Part shown: positions 22,456-31,436 of the stretch, piece by piece
Numbering within the stretch: the first letter of the stretch is position 1
Layout of the letters: every line of letters begins with the position of its first letter
IMG/VR virus record: IMGVR_UViG_3300024999_000049
Coordinates: 56,194-120,193 of that record
Length of the DNA stretch: 64,000 nucleotides
Source of the DNA: a virus
Direction: 5' to 3' (one strand)
Translations under genes and position numbers: made by a program
Notes under the pieces: model-generated
What the model saw: the letters and a program-made list of their open reading frames with translations, nothing else
Databases searched by the model: none
Told to the model about the DNA's origin: nothing

Positions 22456-23706
22456 TTGAACATAGCAATTATAGATACTGACTTAATTGGACGTAAAAGC
22501 CATAGATTTCCAAACTTGTGTAGTATGAAGATTAGCGGTTATCATAAAGAACAGGGATATAATGTTGAGTTGATTACAGATTATAAAGATTTATATTTGG
22601 ATAGTAATACTTGGAATGAATATCAAGATGCAATTTTAAAATATTCAAAAAATCAGAATAATAAAACAAGTGAGTTATTAAGAGAAAAGATGATACCTTG
22701 TTTTAAAAAAGAAAGTTTCAAATATGATAAAATCTTTATATCTAAAGTATTTACAGATACAGAAATTGATGAAGATTTTCTAAAACTTGATTTTGTAGAA
22801 TATGGTGGAACTGGCTTTACGTATGACAAGGCTCCTGATATCCCCTATGAAATTGAACACCATATACCAGACTATCACTTATATGATGATTGGGTAAATT
22901 TAATGATTGAATCTGGTCAGAATAAAAAGGATTTTGAGTATTATCTTGATTATTCAATTGGATACTTAACACGCCACTGTTTTAGAGGATGCTTCTTTTG
23001 TGTAAATAAGAATTACAAGAAAGTTGATTTTAATACTAGTGTAAAAGAGTTTTTGGATACATCAAGAAAATACATATGCTTACTGGATGATAATATTTTA
23101 GGATATTCTGATTGGAAGTCTGTGATTGATGAACTGATTAATACAAAGAAATATTTTGTATTCAAACAAGGTATGGATATAAGATTAATGACTGACGAAA
23201 AAGCTGCAATTCTTTCAAAATGTAAATACAGAGGTGACTATATATTTGCCTTTGATGATATTAAGGATAGAGATTCAATAGAAAAGAAACTTGAACTCTG
23301 GAGAAAATATTGTAAGAAAACTACTAAGTTATATGTGTTTTGTGGGTTTGAAGATAGTGTACAGGACATTATAAGTACTTTTGAAAGAATTAAGATTCTT
23401 ATGAAGTATGGGTGTCTCCCCTATATCATGAGACATGAAAATTATATTAAAAATAAGTTCTTTGGTACTTACATAAACCTTGCTAGATGGTGTAATCAAC
23501 CCAATTTCTTTAAGAAGAAAAGTTATAGAGAATATTGTCAGGCTAATCAGGATAGGACAAAGGTTAGGGAGTGTTCGGCAGTAAGATATTTGAAGGAATT
23601 GGAGGAATTATATCCAGAGATCGCAAAAGAGTATTATGATTTGAAGTATGAGAAACTAAATAAATATAGTAATACAAATAAAACTAGGAAGAAGAAAATA
23701 CAATGA
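22456..23706 (+). CDS. radical SAM-family protein
   Basis: 416 residues, TTG start after GAGGTG. C175-x3-C179-x2-C182 (RHCFRGCFFC) is the canonical 4Fe-4S motif of radical SAM enzymes. The N-terminal 130 residues (IAIIDTDLIGRKSHRFPNLC) resemble the Rossmann-like front domain of B12-binding radical SAM proteins. After the cluster come CLLDDNILGY and FKQGMDIRLMTDEKA, which fit the TIM-barrel strands. The substrate is unknown. The basic tail ends NKTRKKKIQ. Radical SAM proteins are uncommon in phages and may modify nucleotides, RNA or a protein (inference). Confidence 0.75.
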   Translation: MNIAIIDTDLIGRKSHRFPNLCSMKISGYHKEQGYNVELITDYKDLYLDSNTWNEYQDAILKYSKNQNNKTSELLREKMIPCFKKESFKYDKIFISKVFTDTEIDEDFLKLDFVEYGGTGFTYDKAPDIPYEIEHHIPDYHLYDDWVNLMIESGQNKKDFEYYLDYSIGYLTRHCFRGCFFCVNKNYKKVDFNTSVKEFLDTSRKYICLLDDNILGYSDWKSVIDELINTKKYFVFKQGMDIRLMTDEKAAILSKCKYRGDYIFAFDDIKDRDSIEKKLELWRKYCKKTTKLYVFCGFEDSVQDIISTFERIKILMKYGCLPYIMRHENYIKNKFFGTYINLARWCNQPNFFKKKSYREYCQANQDRTKVRECSAVRYLKELEELYPEIAKEYYDLKYEKLNKYSNTNKTRKKKIQ

Positions 23707-23754
23707 ATAAACAGTTTTAACGTCTTTTTAGGCGAGAGAGAGAGAGGTGAAAAG

Positions 23755-24282
23755 TTGAGCTATTATGCAGGAATAGGTTCTAGAGAAACACCTTCGGATG
23801 TACTAACTATATTTGAAAAAGTTGGAAAGTTTCTGGCACAGAAAGACTTTATATTACGTTCTGGTCATGCGGAAGGTGCAGATAAGGCATTTGAAAATGG
23901 TTGTGATAAGGTTAATGGATTGAAAGAAATATATTTGCCTTGGAAGGGTTTTGAGGGTTCAGAATCAGATTTAATAGTTTTTGATATAAGAGCTTTTGAA
24001 ATTGCTGAAAAGTATCATCCTTATTGGAATAACTTAAAACAAGGTGGGCAAAAACTTCAGGCTAGAAATAGTCATCAAGTTTTAGGAAGTGATTTAGAAA
24101 CTCCTTCATCTTTTGTTTTGTGTTGGACTAAGAATGGTAAAGGTTCTGGTGGAACAGGTCAAGCAATAAGGATTGCAAAAGCTTATGATATTCCCATATT
24201 TGATGCTGGAAAATATAAAAGTGAAGATATTGGAAATCAATTAAAGATATTTCTGATGGGTAGTAGTGTTTCAGTGCGATAG
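23755..24282 (+). CDS. SLOG/DprA-like Rossmann-fold nucleotide-binding protein
   Basis: 175 residues, TTG start. YYAGIGSRETPSDVLTIF, LRSGHAEGADKAFENG and a late GSGGTGQAIRIAKAYDIPIF match the SLOG (LOG/DprA-like) fold, which binds nucleotides or DNA-related ligands. Several large phages carry such a gene. The companion radical-SAM gene immediately upstream suggests a shared pathway, but this is inference. Spacing between the two is 48 bases. Confidence 0.75.
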   Translation: MSYYAGIGSRETPSDVLTIFEKVGKFLAQKDFILRSGHAEGADKAFENGCDKVNGLKEIYLPWKGFEGSESDLIVFDIRAFEIAEKYHPYWNNLKQGGQKLQARNSHQVLGSDLETPSSFVLCWTKNGKGSGGTGQAIRIAKAYDIPIFDAGKYKSEDIGNQLKIFLMGSSVSVR

Positions 24283-24371
24283 ACACAACGAAAAAGAACT
24301 TTTAACGGCTTTTGTTCAAAACAATAACAAATATAATAACTAATAAATTTTAAAAAGAAAGGATAGTCACA

Positions 24372-24608
24372 ATGCTAATTATAGTTAATTGCAAACCATA
24401 TAGGGTTATTTCTTGTACCGACAAATTTATAATTGCTAATAATGATAAATATACTGAAAGTTTTAATCCAGATGATATCACTTTAGTAGTTGCACAAAGT
24501 AAAGATGAAATAATACCAGAATGTTTGATTAATAAAGACATATTTGCGGTGACAGAAGGAGATTCGGATGATGGAGAAGAGTATGAATATACAAATAGAA
24601 AGAGTTAA
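24372..24608 (+). CDS. hypothetical acidic protein, 78 aa
   Basis: MLIIVNCKPYRVISCTDKFI..., beta-rich with an acidic tail. AAAGGAT upstream. It overlaps the next gene by 41 bases, an unusually long overlap in this arm. Function unknown. Confidence 0.55.
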   Translation: MLIIVNCKPYRVISCTDKFIIANNDKYTESFNPDDITLVVAQSKDEIIPECLINKDIFAVTEGDSDDGEEYEYTNRKS

Positions 24609-24873
24609 TACAGAAGTTGAAGAGGAAGTAAAAGAAAAGAACTGTTTAAATTGTGAGTTTATCAAATTAAATCAAAAAGGCACGATGTCTTGTCATCGTA
24701 GAGAAAATGAAGGTGTAGTTTTTGAAATAGTTGATGTATATACTGCACATCTCCCCTGCCCTGCTAGAGATGTGGAAGTATGGGATGAGTGGATGGATGA
24801 GAATGGTGAATTTGCAGGTAATAAAGAATTGAATTATGGGTATCAAGAATGGCTAGAAAATAAAGGAGTATAA
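24568..24873 (+). CDS. hypothetical protein with Cys cluster, 101 aa
   Basis: Start at the ATG after AAGGAG with a 6-base gap; another Met five codons later also has a site. CLNCEF, MSCHRR and LPCPARDVEVWDEW suggest a metal-binding Cys cluster (C-x2-C, C, C). Function unknown. Confidence 0.55.
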   Translation: MMEKSMNIQIERVNTEVEEEVKEKNCLNCEFIKLNQKGTMSCHRRENEGVVFEIVDVYTAHLPCPARDVEVWDEWMDENGEFAGNKELNYGYQEWLENKGV

Positions 24874-25031
24874 TGTTAATAAATTTCTGTGCTAATTTTA
24901 ATTGCAAGAATAAGTATTGGTGTAAGAGATATTGTACTGCTTCTGATCTGAATTATAAAGATATTCCGAATTTACAAAATGAGTGTAATGAGAGTAATAA
25001 ATATGCTTTATACAAGAATTGGAAGGGTTGA
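24873..25031 (+). CDS. small Cys-rich protein, 52 aa
   Basis: Start overlaps the previous stop by one base (TAATG) with GGAG just upstream. Five Cys lie in MLINFCANFNCKNKYWCKRY... and in a later NEC. A metal-binding peptide is likely; function unknown. Confidence 0.5.
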   Translation: MLINFCANFNCKNKYWCKRYCTASDLNYKDIPNLQNECNESNKYALYKNWKG

Positions 25032-25049
25032 GAAAGGTGAAATATAAAT

Positions 25050-25469
25050 ATGCTGCTGTGTTTAAAATGTTTTAAAGTATATATGCAGAAAACTATTAAA
25101 AATAATCAATGTAAACTAAAAGAATGTAACGGTGAAGTAGTTGAAATTGATGAATTGTTTATACCTGTGATTGCTGAACTCAATAGAAAAAGTTATGAGA
25201 CTTTGTTTTGTTGTTCAGGTCATGTTGGAGAGTATAAGCCTAATAGTTACATATATTTTAAAGATGATGTAAAATTACCTAATTTACCTGAAGGATATTT
25301 ATATGATAAAGATATGTATCCTGATGTGGATTGGAAGAAATATCAGGTTAAAAATACCATAAGAAAAGAATTTAATAATAAAAAGAGTTTGGTTGAATTA
25401 AGTAAAGATATTTTTGAGAATGCGGTTAGTGTTTTGAAGTGGGCTGAAGGGTTAGAAAATTTAAGATGA
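25050..25469 (+). CDS. conserved phage protein with Cys motifs, 139 aa
   Basis: CLKCFKVY and a C-x4-C pair (NNQCKLKECNGEVVEIDELF) followed by IPVIAELNRKSYETLFCCSG match a family common in Firmicute phages (LN.KGY.T..CCSGH). Its function is not known. GAAAGGTG site. The 70 bases that follow hold no gene. Confidence 0.65.
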   Translation: MLLCLKCFKVYMQKTIKNNQCKLKECNGEVVEIDELFIPVIAELNRKSYETLFCCSGHVGEYKPNSYIYFKDDVKLPNLPEGYLYDKDMYPDVDWKKYQVKNTIRKEFNNKKSLVELSKDIFENAVSVLKWAEGLENLR

Positions 25470-25543
25470 GATTAATGGGGGGTATTGGGTTATCCCCTAC
25501 TCACCTTATTATTTAATAAAATATTATTTATAGGAGAATAATT

Positions 25544-25849
25544 ATGACAAATAATGAAATTAAAAGAGATATACAAAAAAGAATTAATAAACTTGGAGCA
25601 GTTGGTGCTTATACAGATATGGTATTAGCAAATGCAAAAGTAATTAGATTACAAGTTCCAGATATGCTAAAAACATACGAAGGTAGATTTTACTTTTTTA
25701 ATATGTGTCATTCTTTTACTATAAAAGCAATTCAAAAGGTTGGACTATTTGATTTATTTAAAAAGGATGTATTTACAGAAGGCTTAGAGAATGTAATAAC
25801 TGATTTAATATATCAAGATACGTTAAAAAAGATCAACAGCATAATATAG
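25544..25849 (+). CDS. hypothetical helical protein, 101 aa
   Basis: MTNNEIKRDIQKRINKLGAV..., all-helical by composition, AGGAG site. It ends 11 bases before the polymerase-like gene, so the two are probably co-translated. Function unknown. Confidence 0.6.
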   Translation: MTNNEIKRDIQKRINKLGAVGAYTDMVLANAKVIRLQVPDMLKTYEGRFYFFNMCHSFTIKAIQKVGLFDLFKKDVFTEGLENVITDLIYQDTLKKINSII

Positions 25850-25860
25850 GAGGACAGTTG

Positions 25861-28671
25861 ATGCACAACAGACAGTTTTATACATGCAAATTTAAATCTT
25901 CACGCTTAAAAGAGTTTCAATATAATATAAATATATCTTTTGATGAAGCTAGAGAATTAAAAGAAGTAATAGCTTTAGCTGATAGTCAGATATTAAGAAG
26001 TATAAGGGATATTAGAAAACGTACAGTAAATTATAACAATCTTGAAAGATTATATAAAGAAAGAAATATAAGAAGAAAAAGAAACAATCCTCTTAAATCT
26101 ACTGAGAATTCAGATAGAATTACAGAAATTCAGGATAGAATTATTCGTACTATGTTTATACCAGATTATGTTACTATAGTTGTGGAACATCCATCTCATT
26201 ATAAAAGAATATATGAAAATGGGATAATAATCAACAATAAGATTTATAGGCGTTTTAGTTGCTCTGCTGGTCAAGCTCGTGTTTCTACGGTAGTACTATG
26301 TAATGAAGATATTATTGATGAATTATGGGAAAGACTTAATAATGGGCGTGATATAACCAAGTCTATAGCCCCTAGTAAGTTCAATTCATACTTTGGATTG
26401 GCAGGGTCAGCCACTTATAAGGTTAGTGAACCTAAATTTATTATTGTTAAAGATTTTATTAATAATAATGAATTTGAAGCAAATTTTGTAACTGAAAAAG
26501 CATGGGATATAGATGATGAAATAGAAACTAAATTAGTTAAAATGGATATGAATAGAACTGATGGTATGGGGTTAATCAGTCCAAAACAGGCAAAAAAATG
26601 GGCGGACGAATTAGGATTAGATTGGATTCCTTCTCAATTTTGTATAAGACAAAATTTTCTGAAGGGTATGCTCTGTTGCTTTCCTATACATCTTTTCTGT
26701 GAAGAAGAAAACAATGGCAATTATATTATTAATACTATTTATAAAGATGAAGATGGAAATTATATTAAGGCTGATTTAAGAGAATATGATGTTATCATAA
26801 CTGAATCACAATTTAAGTTATGGAACAGTTTCCCAAATATTAATACATATATTGACAATTGTCATAAAAATAAGTTGTTTTGGGGAGTATCACAATATAC
26901 CCCCAAAGAAGCAAAAGATATATTAAAACTCAACTATCAATTTATACAAACCTTGAATTTGAACCAACAAAATATAGTAAGTTTGTGTAAACAGTTTGTA
27001 GATTGGTTATGTGGAGTATCATATGACAATGTATATTATATGCTATTATTTTTACTTGGAGTTAATAACAATGAATATAGTATTAAAGAGTATTTGAAAA
27101 GTAGTAATAACTATTGGATAAAGAGTTTAATTGCTAATCCAGAATTAAAGAATGATAAATATATTCGAACAAAAATTCGTGAACTTTTAAAAATTAAGAT
27201 TCAGAACGGTTGCATGGGCGATATTTTTGCAGATGGAAATTTTCAAGTTTTAGTGTATGACCCCTATGGATTTATGCAACATGTTTGTGGTAAGGAAGTT
27301 ACAGGATTACTTCAAAAGGATGAGTTTTATTCAAATTATTGGAATGAACACAATGTAAAGCAAATTGATGGTATGAGATCACCATTAACATATCGTAGTG
27401 AACATGTAATACTGAATTTGAGAAAAGATGAGTTAACTGAAAAATGGTATGAATACTGTAAATTAGGTATTATTCTGAATTATCATGGACATGAAGTGGT
27501 AAATTTTGGAGGAGCAGATGTGGATTTTGATATATTAGCTACAAGTTCAAATCTAGAGATTATCAAAGGGGTTTACGTTGATGAATTACCAGTAACATAT
27601 ACACCTCCAAAACCAAAAGGAATAGTTTTTACTGAAGATGATTTGTATAAAGCTGATACATTTTCATTTGGTTCTATAATTGGTTCTATTACAAATAAGA
27701 GTAGTAATGGTTATGCGTTACTTCCAAATATTGAGAAAAAATATGGAAAAGATAGTGAAGAATATAAAATAACACTATCAAGATTAAAACAATGCTGTAA
27801 GGCACAATCAGCACAAATTGATAAAGCAAAAATAGGCAAAGAAGTGAAAGGTATTCCGAAGTTATGGATATATAAACAAAAAATTAATGTAAATGATAAT
27901 GGTAAGGTTTTAGATACAGATGAAGTAGTTAAAGAAAAGAATAAATATAATAGTATATTACTTAATAAATATCCATATTTTTTTAAATATTTATATAAAG
28001 ATGCAAAAAGAAAATATAAAAAATACTGCGAAGAAAATGAAATGACTTGTCATCAAAAATTTAAAATGTCTTTTAAAAAACTTAAAGATTTAGAAAGACA
28101 TTCACCTGAACAAACACAGTTTATTGAAAATTTTAATATCTACTCCCCTTTAACTCATAGTGATAATCCTATGAATTTGCTGTGTAAACATATAGAAGGT
28201 ATTAACTTTGAGATAAAGGAAAAAATAAATAATGATGTAGATTTTGATGTAATATTATATAAAAATAATAGTCATGATTATACTAGAGAACAATATGATG
28301 AAATTATTAAAGTATTAAAATCTCATATTGCCAGTATAAGACTTGATAGATTGCTACCAGATAACACAGATGATACACATTTTGATGATGAAAGTGTCAG
28401 AGAATATAATGTTGATAATGATACTTTAGAGAAAAATATTAATAAAGTTTGTAGTGATGTATATATGGTAACAAATGTCCTTGTAGATTATTTTTATATT
28501 ATTAAGCCAAGTGCAAATAAAGATATTTTATGGAGTATATATGGGAAGTATATTTTTGATAATGTTCGAAAGAATACTTTATATGTCACAAAATTTCCAT
28601 TTCCAAATAAAAAAGGTGATATTGTATATTTGAATAAACAATATTCACTGAAGGAGATTATAATAGAATGA
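25861..28671 (+). CDS. YonO/RdRP-type single-chain RNA polymerase
   Basis: 936 residues from the ATG with AGGAGG at 7 bases. The catalytic loop is GGADVDFD (Asp 553, 555, 557), equivalent to the DxDGD loop of the double-psi barrel in eukaryotic RNA-dependent RNA polymerases and in the phage SP-beta YonO polymerase. Upstream elements fit: GMLCCFPIHLFCEE, then MRSPLTYRSEHVILNLRKDE (the RxP...H...R strand), then GIILNYHGH. The Gly before the last Asp is Phe here. YonO is a DNA-dependent RNA polymerase that reads late phage genes without sigma factor. By analogy this enzyme may transcribe phage genes from its own promoters. It overlaps the next gene by 4 bases. Confidence 0.75.
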   Translation: MHNRQFYTCKFKSSRLKEFQYNINISFDEARELKEVIALADSQILRSIRDIRKRTVNYNNLERLYKERNIRRKRNNPLKSTENSDRITEIQDRIIRTMFIPDYVTIVVEHPSHYKRIYENGIIINNKIYRRFSCSAGQARVSTVVLCNEDIIDELWERLNNGRDITKSIAPSKFNSYFGLAGSATYKVSEPKFIIVKDFINNNEFEANFVTEKAWDIDDEIETKLVKMDMNRTDGMGLISPKQAKKWADELGLDWIPSQFCIRQNFLKGMLCCFPIHLFCEEENNGNYIINTIYKDEDGNYIKADLREYDVIITESQFKLWNSFPNINTYIDNCHKNKLFWGVSQYTPKEAKDILKLNYQFIQTLNLNQQNIVSLCKQFVDWLCGVSYDNVYYMLLFLLGVNNNEYSIKEYLKSSNNYWIKSLIANPELKNDKYIRTKIRELLKIKIQNGCMGDIFADGNFQVLVYDPYGFMQHVCGKEVTGLLQKDEFYSNYWNEHNVKQIDGMRSPLTYRSEHVILNLRKDELTEKWYEYCKLGIILNYHGHEVVNFGGADVDFDILATSSNLEIIKGVYVDELPVTYTPPKPKGIVFTEDDLYKADTFSFGSIIGSITNKSSNGYALLPNIEKKYGKDSEEYKITLSRLKQCCKAQSAQIDKAKIGKEVKGIPKLWIYKQKINVNDNGKVLDTDEVVKEKNKYNSILLNKYPYFFKYLYKDAKRKYKKYCEENEMTCHQKFKMSFKKLKDLERHSPEQTQFIENFNIYSPLTHSDNPMNLLCKHIEGINFEIKEKINNDVDFDVILYKNNSHDYTREQYDEIIKVLKSHIASIRLDRLLPDNTDDTHFDDESVREYNVDNDTLEKNINKVCSDVYMVTNVLVDYFYIIKPSANKDILWSIYGKYIFDNVRKNTLYVTKFPFPNKKGDIVYLNKQYSLKEIIIE

Positions 28672-29504
28672 CAAATTATAAATATAATGAATTGTCTTAT
28701 GCAGAACTTATATATAGTAAAGGATTTCAAACAAAACATATTCCTACAGAATTAAGATTATTAGTATTGTATTATAGGGATGTGTTAAAATTAAAACCGA
28801 AGGAAAGAGAGGAAAGACTAAATGAGTTTTGTAAAAATAATGTATCTAATTTTAAGAAAGAAAAGTTATTTAAGACAATAAATACAGCATTAAATTCTGC
28901 ACTAAAGAAAGATCAAAAACTTATTACAATTGAAAAAATTGATATATCTAAAACTGAAATAGATTATATAAATTTGTTGGATATTCAATATGAATATAAA
29001 AAGGTAATGTTTGCGTTCTTAGTTCAAATGAAACTCAATAAAATTGTGTATGAATATAAATATGAAAAAGAATATAGTAGTATTTATTTCAAAGGTGGAA
29101 TAAAAAAGTATAATAATATAAAGAAAATGGCTAATATTCCTACAAAAATGCTTATTAATGATGAAGTGATAAATAAGTTAGAAGAATTAAAATTAATAAC
29201 TATATTACATAAAGGTGCTATTCTTCTTGATTATATTAATAATTGTGTTCAAGGTAAAGAAATTGTTATTACAATAACTGATTTTGAGAATATTGGATTG
29301 TATTTAGATTATTATAATGAAGTTAAAGGTGTAAAGGAATGTGAGAACAATTGTGGATGCATTATTAAAATAAAAAGTAACAAACAGAAGTATTGTGATA
29401 ATTGTGCTAAAGAAATGCAATTACAATGGCAAAGAGACTCTATGAAAAAAAATAGAAGTAAAATATGTGAAGTTTTAGAAAACCCTGAAAATATGCATGA
29501 ATAA
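28668..29504 (+). CDS. protein with C-terminal zinc-ribbon, coupled to the polymerase gene
   Basis: 278 residues; ATGA overlap with the polymerase gene. Mostly helical and basic, then a C-terminal CENNCGCIIKIKSNKQKYCD... (four or five Cys) zinc-ribbon ending in a basic helix. The position suggests a polymerase partner, but nothing in the sequence shows this. The 135 bases after it hold an AAAGGAG...CTCCTTT hairpin and no gene. Confidence 0.55.
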   Translation: MTNYKYNELSYAELIYSKGFQTKHIPTELRLLVLYYRDVLKLKPKEREERLNEFCKNNVSNFKKEKLFKTINTALNSALKKDQKLITIEKIDISKTEIDYINLLDIQYEYKKVMFAFLVQMKLNKIVYEYKYEKEYSSIYFKGGIKKYNNIKKMANIPTKMLINDEVINKLEELKLITILHKGAILLDYINNCVQGKEIVITITDFENIGLYLDYYNEVKGVKECENNCGCIIKIKSNKQKYCDNCAKEMQLQWQRDSMKKNRSKICEVLENPENMHE

Positions 29505-29639
29505 AGGGTTTTAAGAATAATTTGTTTTTTCTAACTTATGATAAGTAAAGGAGTATAATAATTAATTTTATTACCTCCTTTCTTCCATACCCAAAAATAA
29601 GTTATAAAATTTAAAATGTAAAGGAAGTGTAAACCACAC

Positions 29640-29867
29640 TTGAAACAAATTACCCAAAATGTTTTTAAGGAATTAATGGTTCTTGGATTACTTAAATCAG
29701 ATGAAAATTTTAAAAACTATGTTGTAGTTAATAAGCATAAAAAGAGCAAACAGAAAACTTATTATGTAGAGCACAGGGATTTAACTGAAAAAGAATATGC
29801 AGATTTGAAAAAGTATGGTAGGAAAAGCGGTAATATTCTTGATGAATATTATGAGACTATTGGATGA
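29640..29867 (+). CDS. hypothetical protein, 75 aa, TTG start
   Basis: (M)KQITQNVFKELMVLGLLKSD..., basic centre KHKKSKQKTYYVEHRDLTEK. A GGAAGTG site lies upstream. Family unknown. Confidence 0.5.
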   Translation: MKQITQNVFKELMVLGLLKSDENFKNYVVVNKHKKSKQKTYYVEHRDLTEKEYADLKKYGRKSGNILDEYYETIG

Positions 29868-29900
29868 TTTTAAAAATAAACCATAGAAAGGTTTGATTAG

Positions 29901-29927
29901 ATGAAACTAAGTGTAGTCTATGGGTAA
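29901..29927 (+). CDS. possible 8-aa leader peptide
   Basis: MKLSVVYG and stop, with AAAGG upstream. The stop lies just past the ATG of the beta-CASP gene (ATGGGTAA), which itself lacks a ribosome site. This points to coupled re-initiation. Confidence 0.35.
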   Translation: MKLSVVYG

Positions 29928-31353
29928 GAAGAAAATAAATCAAGTAAAGGTTAAATTTTTAGGAGGAAATTCTTTCGATGTAACCGGAAGTATGACATTA
30001 ATAGAAACTAATAATAAAAAAATTCTTTTTGAAGCAGGTTTATTTCAAAGTAATTCTCTTAAAGAAGATTATAAATTCAATAATAGAAAGTTAGAATTTA
30101 AACCAAGAGAAATTGATTATATATTTATTTCACACTTTCATATTGATCACATGGGTATACTCCCTAGATTATATAAAGATGGTTGTAAAGCTAAGATAAT
30201 ATGTGTAAAAGATAGTTCAAAATTCATATTACCTATGCTCAAAGATTCTGCTTATATAATGACAAGAGATTGTGAAATGTTGAATAAGAAATCAGACATT
30301 GAAATTAAACCGATATATTATGATGAAGATGTAGATACCACTATGACTTATATAGAAGAATATAATTATGGTGAGTTAATACAGTTGGACGAAGAAATTT
30401 CATTTAAATTTCTATCTGCTTATCATATTATAAAGTCAGTTCAAATTGAATTATATATAAAGCAAGGTAATCACACTAGTAAAATTTTATATACTGGTGA
30501 TTTAGGTAATATAGTAATTAAAGATAAATATTATGTTGAAGATTTTGAATATTGTAAGAATGCTAATTTAGTAATTGGAGAGTGTACATATTCGAATCAA
30601 GAAAACAATATTTCAGAAAAAGATAGATTAAAAGATATTGAAAAAATAAGAAGTGTAATCCTTGAAACATGCTATGAAAAGCGTGGACAAGTGCTTATAC
30701 CTTCGTTTTCATTGGATAGAACACAGAATATATTGACTATTTTGTATGAGATATTTAATAAAGACAAGTCATTTCAGATACCCATAATAGTTGATAGTCC
30801 TCTTACTTGTGCTATAACTGAAATTTATGGTCAAGTATTAGAAGGTGAAGACTTAGAATTATTCACAAAAGTATGTGAATGGAAAAATGTTAGATTTATA
30901 AAAGATTCAAGTGACAGTAAGGCTTGTATAGCTGATGATAAACCAAAGGTGATAATTTCATCTTCAGGTATGATGTCACAAGGAAGAAGTAAGTCTTGGA
31001 GTAAGATTATATTACCTAATCCATGTTCTAGTATTTTGTTTATAGGATATTCTGCTATGAGTACATTAGCAAGCAAAATTAAGAATGGAAATAAACAGAA
31101 AACTATCACTATTGATGGTAAACCATATAAGAATAAATGTTCTATAATTGATCTTCATTCGTTTTCTGGTCACATGCAAAGAGAAGATTTGTTGAAATAT
31201 TATTCCAGTATTCAATGTGAACAGATTGCATTAGTCCATTCAGAATTTAAGAGTAAGGTCGAGTTCGGCAAAGAACTTCAAAATGTATTGAGTGAGAAAA
31301 ATAAAACAGGTCGAGTAATTATAGTTAATAAAGATACAGTTTTAAATATATAA
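29920..31353 (+). CDS. beta-CASP metallo-beta-lactamase-fold nuclease
   Basis: 477 residues. The metal motif is H72-x-H74-x-D76-H77 (SHFHIDH), with YTGDLG for the later Asp. Residues 240-400 form the beta-CASP insert (GQVLIPSFSLDRTQNILTIL, VIISSSGMMSQGRSKSW). A C-terminal SIIDLHSFSGHMQREDLLKY is the RMMBL segment. The family includes RNA-processing nucleases (CPSF73, RNase J, archaeal aCPSF). A phage enzyme of this kind is likely to cut or trim RNA. It sits between the polymerase genes and the head module. Intact. Confidence 0.85.
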   Translation: MGKKKINQVKVKFLGGNSFDVTGSMTLIETNNKKILFEAGLFQSNSLKEDYKFNNRKLEFKPREIDYIFISHFHIDHMGILPRLYKDGCKAKIICVKDSSKFILPMLKDSAYIMTRDCEMLNKKSDIEIKPIYYDEDVDTTMTYIEEYNYGELIQLDEEISFKFLSAYHIIKSVQIELYIKQGNHTSKILYTGDLGNIVIKDKYYVEDFEYCKNANLVIGECTYSNQENNISEKDRLKDIEKIRSVILETCYEKRGQVLIPSFSLDRTQNILTILYEIFNKDKSFQIPIIVDSPLTCAITEIYGQVLEGEDLELFTKVCEWKNVRFIKDSSDSKACIADDKPKVIISSSGMMSQGRSKSWSKIILPNPCSSILFIGYSAMSTLASKIKNGNKQKTITIDGKPYKNKCSIIDLHSFSGHMQREDLLKYYSSIQCEQIALVHSEFKSKVEFGKELQNVLSEKNKTGRVIIVNKDTVLNI

Positions 31354-31436
31354 CCCCCCCTACTCTACTTTATTCAAGGTCGATGAGAGTCTTGGTAATT
31401 AGGTAAAAAAATTAATGAAATTGAGAGGTAATAATT

